From contig CAKZYJ010000526.1 in assembly GCA_937884755.1 (NCBI GenBank), positions 1-42,557 on the forward strand: a stretch of DNA of 42,557 bases, in the 5' to 3' direction. Shown here piece by piece: positions 25,669 to 33,791 of the stretch (its first letter is position 1; every line of letters starts with the position of its first letter). The stretch comes from an uncultured Flammeovirgaceae bacterium. Its GTDB lineage: Bacteria > Bacteroidota > Bacteroidia > Cytophagales > Cyclobacteriaceae. The notes under the pieces were generated by a model. That model had not been told where the DNA came from, made no database searches, and worked only from the letters and a program-made list of their open reading frames with translations. The translations under genes were made by a program, and so were the position numbers.

Positions 25669-26013
25669 CTAATTGGTGCGAGAGCGCTCGGTGCGGAAAG
25701 CTAACCAGTGGTGTACTTTCATCATGGCCTCGGCCTCCAACAGAAGTTGTAGTAGTTTGTTAAATTCCGGCCGAGTGACCCAAAGGCTAAAATTCAGGAA
25801 CGGAAAGCGCAATAGCGTGAATGCTTCCTCTGAAGTGAGAAACCAGTCTTGCTCTTCCAAAGGCTCTAATTCTACCTTTAATTGGTGAATTTGACTAGCG
25901 GTCAACAATAAATGTACGTTTTTGAACGTAAATTCGTAAGCGACTCCTGGGGTAAGTGCAGTGATTTTCCCCAAGCTGTTGGTACATAAAACCGATTTGT
26001 CTACATGTTGCAT
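25669..26013 (-). CDS. Small conserved-looking hypothetical protein
   Basis: A 114-residue frame with a compact alpha/beta look: YEFTFKNVHLLLTASQIHQL, a Leu-rich middle (LRFPFLNFSLWVTRPEF) and an amphipathic C-terminal helix. No signal peptide or membrane segment is seen. I do not recognise the family with certainty; it resembles short single-domain proteins common in Bacteroidota with a helix-turn from 'V-H-L-x-L'. It stands alone between convergent tpx and divergent ftsK. The ATG at 26011-26013 is the only sensible start; strand and frame are supported by normal codon use and by the lack of a better frame in this gap. Confidence 0.6.
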   Translation of the reverse strand: MQHVDKSVLCTNSLGKITALTPGVAYEFTFKNVHLLLTASQIHQLKVELEPLEEQDWFLTSEEAFTLLRFPFLNFSLWVTRPEFNKLLQLLLEAEAMMKVHHWLAFRTERSRTN

Positions 26014-26195
26014 AAGCCTTTTTATGATAGATTCAATTAATCTCCCCGTGCTTCCAATCGTACAGCCTACTACCGCATTTGATTGGACAACACAATTTTT
26101 TAAAAAATCATTGATAAGACCCTATAAAAAATTTCAAAAACTGTACATCCGTTATAAAATAGAATTAATCGGATTAAACGCACTTTCCGAAGGTA

Positions 26196-26228
26196 TTTAT
26201 GTAACTTATAGCTAATTGTGTAGCTTTG
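26196..26228 (+). promoter_or_regulatory. Candidate ftsK promoter
   Basis: TAGCTTTG (26221-26228) is an exact TAnnTTTG -7 element. TTTATG (26196-26201), about 20 bases upstream, can serve as the -33 box. The ftsK ATG lies 31 bases after the -7 element. Confidence 0.55.
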
Positions 26229-26259
26229 ATCGTCTTTGTTGTAGCTGAAATTCAGGGGT

Positions 26260-28749
26260 ATGGCCAAAAAATCAAGTAAGACCAACCGGGTTAAATCATC
26301 TTCTGGCAAAACCAGAACCAGTAAAAAAACTCGCTCGTTTCGCCCCGTCTGGCGTGATCCGCGGTTTCATCTGGCACTGGGATTTTTTCTTATCGTAGCT
26401 TCACTATACTTGTTTATTGCGCAAATATCCTATCTGTTCACTGGTCCCGCCGACCAAAGTGTGGTAGAATCGGTACTGGAAAGTAACTGGAAGGTAGCCG
26501 GACAGGAAACCGAAAACTGGCTGGGGCTGGTAGGAGCTGTAGTTTCCTACCTGTGGATATACCGCTGGTTCGGTGTGGCTTCCTTACTTATTCCCCCGCT
26601 ACTCTTTGCCGCTGGGGTACGATTAGTATTTCGCCGGACATTGCTGCCGCTGCACAAGTCAGCTATGGCGGTTATCTTCTTTCTGATCTGGATCAGTTGG
26701 TTGTTAGGTTACTGGACTTACCATCAAGAGAATTTCTCAGAATGGAGTATGCTCAGTGGCGGAGTTGGGTACGAACTAGCCACTATCACCGATAGCTTAA
26801 TCGGCTGGGGTGCGTTGCTCGTACTGGCGCTTGCCCTGATTGTGTTTGTGATCTACTTTTTCGGGCTTACTTCGCCTTTGCCATTTCCGGAACCGGTTTC
26901 GCCCTTTAGTCGAGACCGTTCACCAGCACCTGCGACCGCAATGGCTGATGGTGCTTCTTCTCACTACGACTTCGTACAGGAAGAAGAAACACTAGCTTGG
27001 GATCATTCTTCCTCCGGAACGGCTGTTCAATCCTCGATTGAGTTTGAGAAGGAAGAGCCAGAGGCTGTAGTGGATGAGTCCGCTTTGCCAGAGCCTGAAC
27101 CAAAAGCTAAGAAACCTGCTTCTTCTGGCCTGTCGTTGGATATAGAAAACCCATCCTTACCGCAGGAAAACCCACATTCCGAATATAATTTAGAAGTAGA
27201 AGAGCATACTGAAGAAGCTAAGAAAGTGCTCAAGTCAGAAAACTACGACCCTACCCTGGATTTACCTAAGTACCGCTATCCTGAACCGGGGTTGCTGGAT
27301 GATAGCCATAGTGGAAGAGTACAGGTTACCAAAGAAGAACTAGAGGATAATAAAGACCGGATTGTAGAGACGCTGATTAACTTCAAAATTGGGATTCAGT
27401 CCATTAAGGCTACTATTGGTCCTACCGTAACGCTCTACGAGATTGTGCCAGAGGCTGGGATAAAAATATCCAAAATCAAAAATCTGGAGGATGACATTGC
27501 GCTAAACCTGGCAGCTTTAGGTATCCGAATTATCGCTCCCATTCCGGGAAAAGGAACCATCGGGATTGAAGTGCCTAATAAGAATCGGGAGATTGTGAGC
27601 ATGCACTCGGTGGTAACTACCGAAAAGTTTATGCGCAGCAATAAAGAACTTCCGATCATACTGGGGAAAACGGTGGCTAACGAGCTTTTCGTAGCCGATC
27701 TGGCTAAAATGCCCCACCTACTCATTGCCGGGGCTACCGGGCAAGGAAAGTCGGTTGGGCTCAACGTACTGATCAGTTCACTAATCTACAAGCGGCACCC
27801 GTCACAACTAAAGTTTGTGATGGTTGACCCTAAGAAAGTGGAGCTTTCACTTTTCAACAAGCTGGAGCGCCACTTCTTGGCAAAAATTCCGAACAGTGAG
27901 GATGCGATTATCACTGAAACCAAAAAGGTCATTTACACACTTAACTCGCTGTGTATTGAGATGGACAACCGCTACAATCTGCTGAAAGACGCCGGTTGCC
28001 GTAACATCCGTGAGTATAATAAGAAATTTGTTAATCGTCGGTTGAATCCGGAAGAGGGACACCGCTTTCTACCCTACATCGTACTAATTATTGATGAATT
28101 AGCCGACCTGATGATGACCGCAGGTAAAGAAGTAGAAACCCCCATTGCTCGTCTGGCGCAACTCGCTCGAGCTATTGGAATTCATCTGGTAGTTGCTACC
28201 CAGCGGCCTTCGGTGAACGTAATTACCGGTATTATTAAAGCGAACTTCCCGGTGCGACTTTCCTACCGAGTTACCTCTAAGGTGGATTCCCGCACTATTT
28301 TGGATACAGGCGGGGCAGAACAGTTAGTGGGTATGGGAGATATGCTGCTTTCGGTCAATTCTGATCTTATTCGGCTTCAGTGCCCATTTGTGGATACGCC
28401 CGAGGTAGATAGCATTTGCGAGTACATTGGCTCCCAGCGTGGCTATGAATCGGCCTACGTGTTACCCGAATATCTGGGTGATGAGGCTGATAACAGTGAC
28501 GTACTAGAAGTGGATCTGAAAAATCGGGATGAGTTATTTAATGATGCCGCCCGGGTGATTGTGCACCATCAACAGGGTAGTACTTCGCTTATCCAGCGTA
28601 AGCTAAAATTAGGCTATAACCGGGCCGGAAGGCTGATTGATCAATTAGAAGCGGCGGGTATTGTAGGTCCATTTGAGGGCAGTAAAGCCCGCGAAGTGTT
28701 AATCAGCGATGAGTACAGTTTGGAACAGTTATTGAACAGTCTGGACTAA
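26260..28749 (+). CDS. ftsK: DNA translocase FtsK
   Basis: The 829-residue protein has a lysine/arginine-rich N-terminal tail, four hydrophobic segments over roughly residues 40-210, an acidic linker of about 120 residues, then the motor: alpha domain KITKEELEDN-like entry, Walker A GATGQGKS (491-498), Walker B VLIIDEL (608-614), TQRPSVNVITG and NFPVRLSYRVTSKVDSRTIL. The C-terminal gamma winged helix (RKLKLGYNRAGRLIDQLE) reads KOPS-like sequences. FtsK pumps DNA at the division septum and activates XerCD at dif. The linker is short compared with Escherichia coli FtsK (1329 residues) but normal for Bacteroidota. lolA follows 29 bases downstream. Confidence 0.97.
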   Translation: MAKKSSKTNRVKSSSGKTRTSKKTRSFRPVWRDPRFHLALGFFLIVASLYLFIAQISYLFTGPADQSVVESVLESNWKVAGQETENWLGLVGAVVSYLWIYRWFGVASLLIPPLLFAAGVRLVFRRTLLPLHKSAMAVIFFLIWISWLLGYWTYHQENFSEWSMLSGGVGYELATITDSLIGWGALLVLALALIVFVIYFFGLTSPLPFPEPVSPFSRDRSPAPATAMADGASSHYDFVQEEETLAWDHSSSGTAVQSSIEFEKEEPEAVVDESALPEPEPKAKKPASSGLSLDIENPSLPQENPHSEYNLEVEEHTEEAKKVLKSENYDPTLDLPKYRYPEPGLLDDSHSGRVQVTKEELEDNKDRIVETLINFKIGIQSIKATIGPTVTLYEIVPEAGIKISKIKNLEDDIALNLAALGIRIIAPIPGKGTIGIEVPNKNREIVSMHSVVTTEKFMRSNKELPIILGKTVANELFVADLAKMPHLLIAGATGQGKSVGLNVLISSLIYKRHPSQLKFVMVDPKKVELSLFNKLERHFLAKIPNSEDAIITETKKVIYTLNSLCIEMDNRYNLLKDAGCRNIREYNKKFVNRRLNPEEGHRFLPYIVLIIDELADLMMTAGKEVETPIARLAQLARAIGIHLVVATQRPSVNVITGIIKANFPVRLSYRVTSKVDSRTILDTGGAEQLVGMGDMLLSVNSDLIRLQCPFVDTPEVDSICEYIGSQRGYESAYVLPEYLGDEADNSDVLEVDLKNRDELFNDAARVIVHHQQGSTSLIQRKLKLGYNRAGRLIDQLEAAGIVGPFEGSKAREVLISDEYSLEQLLNSLD

Positions 28750-28778
28750 CACAATAACATCCTATTAGTTGTATTTGT

Positions 28779-29429
28779 ATGAAGAAGATTTTAATAATAG
28801 TCGCTGTAGTGTTAGTCGGGTTTCAGTACTCAACAGTACAAGCCCAGTATGATCCCAAGGCGAAAGAAATTTTAGATGCCATGAGCGATGCCTACCAGGA
28901 AATTGGGGCATTTGAATCCGATTTCTCCTATTCTATGGAAAACTCTGATCAGTCAATCAGTGAAGATTTTGAAGGAGAAATTACGGTAAAAGGAGACAAG
29001 TTTCGCCTGAAAATGGGCGGTCAGGAAATCATTAACGACGGTAGCACCGTTTGGACCTATCTGGAGGAAGTAAATGAGGTAAATATTGATGATTACAGTC
29101 CGGATGAAGGAGATATTTCCCCCACTCAGATTTACAATGCTTACAAGCGAGGCTTTAAGTACACCTATCTGGAAGATGAGACTATCGATGGGAAATCGTA
29201 CCAGGTAGTTGATTTGGTGCCGGAGAACAACGATAATCAGTTCTTTAAAATCCGCCTGCACATTGCCAAAGACGATAAGACCCTGAAAAAATGGCGCATC
29301 TTTGACAAGAATGGCACTCGTTACACCTATCAGATTGCTAACTTCAACCCTCAGGCCAGTGTCACTGATGAGTTGTTCACCTTTGATACCAGCCAGTACC
29401 AGGGAGTGGAAATAGTAGACCTGCGATAG
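28779..29429 (+). CDS. lolA: Outer-membrane lipoprotein carrier protein LolA
   Basis: The 216-residue protein has signal peptide MKKILIIVAVVLVGFQYSTV ending in QAQ, then the LolA-like body: ILDAMSDAYQEIGAFESDF, YSMEN, a beta-rich core with GEITVKGDKFRLKMGGQEII, DGSTVWTYLEEVNEV and a C-terminal FTFDTSQYQGVEIVDL. It ferries lipoproteins across the periplasm from LolCDE to the outer membrane. The order ftsK-lolA is also seen in Escherichia coli, so this pair is an old arrangement. The gene ends 30 bases before a terminator hairpin. The presence of several predicted lipoproteins in the window fits its role. Confidence 0.93.
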   Translation: MKKILIIVAVVLVGFQYSTVQAQYDPKAKEILDAMSDAYQEIGAFESDFSYSMENSDQSISEDFEGEITVKGDKFRLKMGGQEIINDGSTVWTYLEEVNEVNIDDYSPDEGDISPTQIYNAYKRGFKYTYLEDETIDGKSYQVVDLVPENNDNQFFKIRLHIAKDDKTLKKWRIFDKNGTRYTYQIANFNPQASVTDELFTFDTSQYQGVEIVDLR

Positions 29430-29458
29430 AGATTACTCGAAATAACAATTATTGCCCG

Positions 29459-29488
29459 AGCTGATGGTTAATGCCGTCGGCTTTTTTT
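29459..29488 (+). terminator. Rho-independent terminator after lolA
   Basis: AGCTGATGG (29459-29467) pairs with CCGTCGGCT (29474-29482) over nine positions with two G-U pairs, six-base loop, and is followed by seven T (29482-29488). The T run contains the stop codon of the convergent VOC gene at 29487-29489. Confidence 0.85.
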
Positions 29489-29936
29489 ATGCCCAGTGTT
29501 GAATCTCCAGAATATTTCCTTCTGGATCGGTCATATAGATAAAAGTAATAGTGCCCACTCCGGCTACTTTAGCTTCGCTTATCCGGCCAAGATCATGGCC
29601 ACCGTATTGCAAAATGTTCTCTCTTACCGCCGATACATTATCTACCAAAAAAGCTAAGTGCCCTAATCCCTGACGGTTAGCTGCCGGAGTGAGTTTATCT
29701 TCCATGTGTTCGTACTGGTAGATTTCCAGTGTAGGTCCACTCTCTCCGTAACCTGGCAATCGTAAATGCACTCCTCGCAGCGAAGCACCCGGCACTCCGG
29801 TTCCTCGCTCGAGCCACTCTCCTGCCTGCTGCCGTTGTGGAGGTACCGGAACGCAACCCAAAGCTTCCTGGTAAAATTTGGCTAGTGATTGCCAATCTTT
29901 GGCAACAATGTTAGTATGGGCGTATTTGATTTTCAT
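29487..29936 (-). CDS. VOC superfamily protein (glyoxalase/dioxygenase-like)
   Basis: A 149-residue VOC protein with two beta-alpha-beta-beta-beta modules: KIKYAHTNIVAKDWQSLAKF at the start and LGHLAFLVDNV in the middle, closing with DPEGNILEIQHW. His of AHTNI, His of GHLAF and Glu of LEIQ are the likely metal ligands, as in glyoxalase I relatives. Substrate unknown; lactoylglutathione-type, fosfomycin-type and dioxygenase roles all remain possible. ATG 29934-29936 is preferred to a start 15 bases upstream that would overlap the MarR stop. It is the last gene of the four-gene unit and lies 11 bases after the MarR gene. Small-molecule detoxification is a reasonable inference with the regulator next door. 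Confidence 0.8.
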   Translation of the reverse strand: MKIKYAHTNIVAKDWQSLAKFYQEALGCVPVPPQRQQAGEWLERGTGVPGASLRGVHLRLPGYGESGPTLEIYQYEHMEDKLTPAANRQGLGHLAFLVDNVSAVRENILQYGGHDLGRISEAKVAGVGTITFIYMTDPEGNILEIQHWA

Positions 29937-29947
29937 TATTAAAACAT

Positions 29948-30406
29948 TCAATCTTGCTCCTTTAGTAATAGCCGCATAATATGCTGATAATCACCTTCTT
30001 TATTTTGTAATGGTAAAAAAAACTTGGTATCTACCCGCCTCACAATAGCGAGTGCATCTTCCAGTGTCTTTTTCCCCTGTCGGGTTAGTACTAGTGGTTT
30101 TGCCCGTTTATCCCGCTCATTAGCTTTTATTTTCACTAATTGCTTATCAAGTAATGTCTTAACTACTTTAGAAGTCATCATTTTATCTACCTGAGCATGG
30201 TTTGCTACATCTATCTGGTTGACCTCTGACAGCTCTTGGGATAACCACTGTAAAGCGGCTAACAATACAAACTGCGTATGAGTAAGGCCTATCTTATCTA
30301 GCCCCTGCTTCATTTGGCGCTGCCAGTGCATAGTAACTTGCCAAAGTAGAAAGCCAGAGTTTTCTTCTGGTTTTTTAAAAGGAAAAATATTTCTACTCTT
30401 GCTCAT
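29948..30406 (-). CDS. MarR-family transcriptional regulator
   Basis: The 152-residue protein has the winged-helix pattern LTHTQFVLLAALQWLSQ, IDVANHAQVDKMMTSKVVKT (recognition helix region) and the wing KIKANERDKRAKPLVLTRQG, then a C-terminal dimerisation helix. MarR proteins bind short palindromes and are released by phenolic or oxidised ligands. Two matching 15-base palindromes lie upstream of the first gene of this unit at 31226-31284, which fits autoregulation. Its start overlaps the EVE gene's 3' end by 14 bases. The ligand is unknown; no cysteine of the OhrR type is evident in the N-terminal helices. Confidence 0.92.
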   Translation of the reverse strand: MSKSRNIFPFKKPEENSGFLLWQVTMHWQRQMKQGLDKIGLTHTQFVLLAALQWLSQELSEVNQIDVANHAQVDKMMTSKVVKTLLDKQLVKIKANERDKRAKPLVLTRQGKKTLEDALAIVRRVDTKFFLPLQNKEGDYQHIMRLLLKEQD

Positions 30407-30827
30407 GCAGCATTATCAGTGTAATGGTTTCATAATCCTGTTCTGAAATCTCAAAGAACCCTTGGCGAAAAGGATAACCCCAACATTTTACATTCTGAAT
30501 AAACGATAATTTTTCTAATAGAGAGCGAATAGAGACTTCCTTACAAGAGTAGTAGCGAACATTTCTCCGGTAAGGCTGGAAATCTCCGGACATAATCCCG
30601 ATATATGGTTGTTCATCAATCACCTCACCAACCGCTGTAAATTTCTGATAAGGCTTTTGCTTACCATACTCTGCTTTAGATGAGTAGTAAATGATTTTGT
30701 CTCCTTTGTTCAACCTTTTCATCGGGCCATGTTTTCCGTGGTTGGTTTGAGCAAAGCCACCAGTTATTCCGGCCTTCACATGATCTAAAGAAGCAACCGC
30801 AATAAAGTATCTTTTGTCAGTTTTCAT
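30393..30827 (-). CDS. EVE-domain protein (UPF0310 type)
   Basis: The 144-residue protein matches the EVE fold of UPF0310: YFIAVASLDHVKAGITGGFA, QTNHGKHGPMKRLNKGDKI, IYYSSKAEYG, FTAVGEVIDEQPYIG and FQPYRRNVRYYSC. EVE domains are PUA/YTH relatives that bind modified bases or small ligands; their bacterial roles are poorly known. The gene overlaps the upstream VOC gene by 11 bases and the downstream MarR gene by 14 bases, so the proteins are made together. No other domain is fused to it here. Whether it acts as a base-binding protein in this operon is unproven. Confidence 0.88.
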   Translation of the reverse strand: MKTDKRYFIAVASLDHVKAGITGGFAQTNHGKHGPMKRLNKGDKIIYYSSKAEYGKQKPYQKFTAVGEVIDEQPYIGIMSGDFQPYRRNVRYYSCKEVSIRSLLEKLSFIQNVKCWGYPFRQGFFEISEQDYETITLIMLHEQE

Positions 30828-31209
30828 GGGAATCTACCTGATGAAGTGTTATCGCGTAGCCATCTGGGTCAGCAATGGTGATGCTTTTTCCAAACGGGGT
30901 ATTATAAAGAGATTTCAAAATAATGACACCTTTGCTCTCGAGATAAGTTTCTAAGCTCTCTATGTTATCTACCCAACCAAACCATAGACTCACTCCGAAC
31001 CCTAAAGGTTGATTTTCTGATAACGGAGCAAACGGCTTACGAACGGCAAATACTGCTCCCGCTTCATTTTGAAATACTGTCGCATCAGAGTTCTGATAAT
31101 TGGAGAGTTTGAACCCTAAAATCTTACGATAAAACTTCTCGGACTTTTGTATATCTCTCACTTGAATTGAAACAAAATCCAATCGACTGTTAATTTCTTT
31201 TGTGTGCAT
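30817..31209 (-). CDS. VOC superfamily protein, first gene of the MarR operon
   Basis: A 130-residue VOC protein: LDFVSIQVRDIQKSEKFYRK and ILGFKLSNY in the first module, LGFGVSLWFGWVDNIESLET in the second, and ADPDGYAITLHQVD at the end. The usual metal-ligand His/Glu pattern is weaker than in the other VOC gene of this unit (no His in the first strand), so it may be a non-metal binding or antibiotic-binding type. It is the promoter-proximal gene and its start lies only 17 bases after the nearest palindromic operator, so it is the gene most strongly controlled by the MarR protein. Substrate unknown. Confidence 0.8.
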   Translation of the reverse strand: MHTKEINSRLDFVSIQVRDIQKSEKFYRKILGFKLSNYQNSDATVFQNEAGAVFAVRKPFAPLSENQPLGFGVSLWFGWVDNIESLETYLESKGVIILKSLYNTPFGKSITIADPDGYAITLHQVDSHEN

Positions 31210-31225
31210 ATTTGTATTAATTATT

Positions 31226-31284
31226 TAGTTGTCACGACTACTAAAATAACGGAATATCTAAAATATAGTTGTCGCAACTACTAA
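31226..31284 (-). promoter_or_regulatory. Twin palindromes, probable MarR operators
   Basis: TAGTTGTCACGACTA (31226-31240) and TAGTTGTCGCAACTA (31266-31280) are near-identical inverted repeats, the second with perfect six-base arms, and each is followed by CTAA. Their start-to-start distance is 40 bases, close to four helix turns. They fill the 82-base gap before a MarR-containing operon. Confidence 0.7.
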
Positions 31285-31291
31285 CTATTTT

Positions 31292-32479
31292 CTATAATTT
31301 TTTTGCTATAAGTATTACGTGCTTAGCCGAGACGGTTCGGGTAGCAAACAGATAAATATCGCCACCTTCTTTTAAAGCCAACTTTTTACGTACCGTGGCC
31401 ACCGAATCGGTGAAATTACGGGTAGTAACGTTAGCCTTTCCTTCGGGAACGTGCTGCTGTACTTTCTTCTTTTGGTAGGGCACTACCGCCTCTACCCGAA
31501 ACGTACGTCCCGGAAAATCGGGTATTAATTCTTGGGAGGTGTACAAGTGCGTATGCAGATGTAGTTTAGCTAATCTCCACTTCTGCGCTACCGTGCGAAA
31601 CGCTCCCGCCTTCATCACCGCTACGTTAGGTTCGTACAGGTAGTGCTGCGGTTCAGCAAACTCAACCTCTGCGTGAGCTTCTTCTTTTGGTCTGAATTCT
31701 AGCGGTTTTGTATCGGTGTTTAGATCAATCGCTTGAATGAATGGAGAATCAGATGCCTGGGCGGAGAGAAGGTAAAGCACTTCTTTGCATTCATTATTCA
31801 CAGCCACCACATAAATCTGATCTACCAATTTCAGATCCCGTCGAGCGGCTTCAATATCCAGCATCGGCGAAGTTTTTATCAATATCTGCTTTCCTTTATC
31901 CAAAAGCTTAGGAAGTAGCTGTACTACATCGGGAGAGCAGTCGGTTAGCTGAAATACTTTCTGATTGGATGTTCCCCGTCGGGCAGGGTCCAGATAAATC
32001 AAATCTACCTCACCTATCGAAGCTAGAAAAGACTCGGCAGTGGTTGAGTGGGTTTGAATAGAGCTTCCCAACCGCTGGAAGTTGTGTTGAGCAATGGCTA
32101 CCAGTAGCGAGTTCTGTTCCACATAGTGCATTTGCTCAAACGAATGGCTCAGATAATAAGTATCTATTCCGGCTCCGCCGGTGAGGTCTACCGCTGTAGT
32201 GCCCGAAACCAGACTGCCTTTAAACCGAGCCGTGGTTTCCGAAGAGCACTGTTCCATTGATAACAACGGAGGGAAAATAATTCCTGCAGTCTGATACCAT
32301 TCGGGTAGCTTAGTCCTGGCCTTCTGCCGTGCTTGTATCTGCTCTGCCACCAATTGGACTGGTATGTCAGGGTGCCGTTTAGCCTGAAGTACTAACTGAT
32401 ACGGATCATCCGACGCATGCTCGCGGATAAATTGTTGAATGCGCGGTTGTTGTAATAATGCCAGGTCGTCGTTGATCAT
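31292..32479 (-). CDS. Class I SAM-dependent methyltransferase with THUMP-like C-terminal domain
   Basis: The 395-residue protein has a helical N-terminal part, SAM motif I as AVDLTGGAGIDTYYL (96-110), an acidic residue in HYVEQN that would hold the ribose, and DLIYLDPARRG (159-169), a motif IV variant typical of RNA/DNA N-methyltransferase relatives. The C-terminal third, with GRTFRVEAVVPYQKKKV and a final HVILIAKKL, fits the THUMP-like domain found in this Bacteroidota family. The substrate is probably a structured RNA, but this is inference. The ATG overlaps the asd stop in TAATG, so it is translationally coupled to asd. It is separated from the MarR operon by the operator region. Confidence 0.82.
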   Translation of the reverse strand: MINDDLALLQQPRIQQFIREHASDDPYQLVLQAKRHPDIPVQLVAEQIQARQKARTKLPEWYQTAGIIFPPLLSMEQCSSETTARFKGSLVSGTTAVDLTGGAGIDTYYLSHSFEQMHYVEQNSLLVAIAQHNFQRLGSSIQTHSTTAESFLASIGEVDLIYLDPARRGTSNQKVFQLTDCSPDVVQLLPKLLDKGKQILIKTSPMLDIEAARRDLKLVDQIYVVAVNNECKEVLYLLSAQASDSPFIQAIDLNTDTKPLEFRPKEEAHAEVEFAEPQHYLYEPNVAVMKAGAFRTVAQKWRLAKLHLHTHLYTSQELIPDFPGRTFRVEAVVPYQKKKVQQHVPEGKANVTTRNFTDSVATVRKKLALKEGGDIYLFATRTVSAKHVILIAKKL

Positions 32480-33486
32480 TAGCCCGCTACGGCTGACTTC
32501 ACTATATTTTGAGCAACCAGATATTCGGCTATCTGAACGGCATTAGTAGCGGCACCTTTCCGTAGATTATCCGATACTACCCACATATTCAGAGTATTGG
32601 GCTGGGTTTCATCACGGCGCAACCTTCCAACAAATACCTCATCCTTTTGGTGAGCCCAGATAGGCATGGGGTATACATTATTCTTTACATCATCCTGCAC
32701 CACTACGCCGGATGTACTGGCTAATAATTCTCGAACTTCGACCAGGTCATAATCCTGGACAAACTCTACGTTTACCGCTTCCGAGTGCCCTCCCACGGCC
32801 GGTACACGCACTGCCGTAGCCGTCACCTGAATGCTATCGTCACCAAAGATTTTCTTGGTTTCGTTCACCATCTTCATTTCTTCTTTGGTGTAGCCGTTGT
32901 CGTAGAACACGTCGATGTGCGGTAGAATATTCATATCGATGGGGTGAGGATACACCTTCTCACCTTCTTTTCCTTGGCGTTCGTTCAATAGCTGGTCTAC
33001 CGCGGCTTTTCCCGTACCGGTTACCGACTGGTAGGTAGAAACGACGATGCGCTTTATCTGGTATTTCTGATGTAGTGGAGCCAGTGCCACTACCATCTGA
33101 ATAGTGGAGCAGTTGGGATTAGCAATAACCTTATCTTCCTCAGTAAGTACGTGGGCATTGATCTCAGGTACTACCAGCTTATTGGCGGGATTCATGCGCC
33201 AGGCCGAAGAATTGTCTACGACAATGGTGCCTACCTCAGCAAACTGAGGAGCGTATTCCAGCGAAGTTGAGCCGCCAGCGGAGAAAATAGCAATGTCGGG
33301 TTGGGCCGCAATGGCATCGTCCATACCTACTACCGGATACGATTTTCCTCTAAATTCTATGGTTTTTCCTACTGACCGGGCCGAAGCTACGGGTAATAAT
33401 TCGTCTAACGGAAAGTTGCGCTGGGCTAACACATTTAGCATTTCGGTACCCACCAGCCCGGTGGCACCCACTACGGCTAATTTCAT
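32479..33486 (-). CDS. asd: Aspartate-semialdehyde dehydrogenase
   Basis: The 335-residue protein has the nucleotide-binding start KLAVVGATGLVGTEML, SAGGSTSLEYAP, VDNSSAWRMNP, the catalytic Cys126 in ANPNCSTIQM, AVRVPAVGGHSEAVN with His234 and the substrate-binding Arg227. It makes aspartate semialdehyde from beta-aspartyl phosphate, the branch point for lysine/diaminopimelate, threonine and methionine. All key residues are present and the length is normal. The downstream methyltransferase gene overlaps by one base. The upstream gap is 305 bases. Cytoplasmic. Confidence 0.97.
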   Translation of the reverse strand: MKLAVVGATGLVGTEMLNVLAQRNFPLDELLPVASARSVGKTIEFRGKSYPVVGMDDAIAAQPDIAIFSAGGSTSLEYAPQFAEVGTIVVDNSSAWRMNPANKLVVPEINAHVLTEEDKVIANPNCSTIQMVVALAPLHQKYQIKRIVVSTYQSVTGTGKAAVDQLLNERQGKEGEKVYPHPIDMNILPHIDVFYDNGYTKEEMKMVNETKKIFGDDSIQVTATAVRVPAVGGHSEAVNVEFVQDYDLVEVRELLASTSGVVVQDDVKNNVYPMPIWAHQKDEVFVGRLRRDETQPNTLNMWVVSDNLRKGAATNAVQIAEYLVAQNIVKSAVAG

Positions 33487-33791
33487 GATTAATTGAATTT
33501 GCGAATAAAAAACTTTAAGACGAATATACTGGGCTTGTCACGTAAATGTTGCCTAATCCGGCTTTTTTTTAAACCGAATGCCAAAAACCACTTCGAAGAG
33601 AGAGGGTTACTAACGGTATGAAAGCAATGAACGATACGGCCAACGGGTTTGTACCTGGAGCTATCCCCGCTGCCACGATTGTACCTTAAGCGATATTTGC
33701 AATCATTACCGAACTCAGGTTAATTCTAAGCAAAAAGATATTAGCTAACTAAAGTTGAACCACCTGACTTTCCCAATTTGTTAACAGAAAA
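33487..33791. other. Intergenic region between divergent asd and TPR lipoprotein genes
   Basis: About 305 bases. A short plus-strand frame from the ATG at 33618 gives 23 codons (MKAMNDTANGFVPGAIP...), too short and without a ribosome binding site to call. No repeat or hairpin of note. Promoters for both flanking genes are expected here but none matches the consensus well. Confidence 0.5.

Noticed and set aside
26095-26108. Palindrome ATTTTTTAAAAAAT as an operator
   Set aside because: AT-only palindromes are common in this AT-rich gap and there is no second copy.
33618-33689. A 23-codon plus-strand frame in the asd upstream gap
   Set aside because: Too short, no ribosome binding site, and no recognisable peptide.
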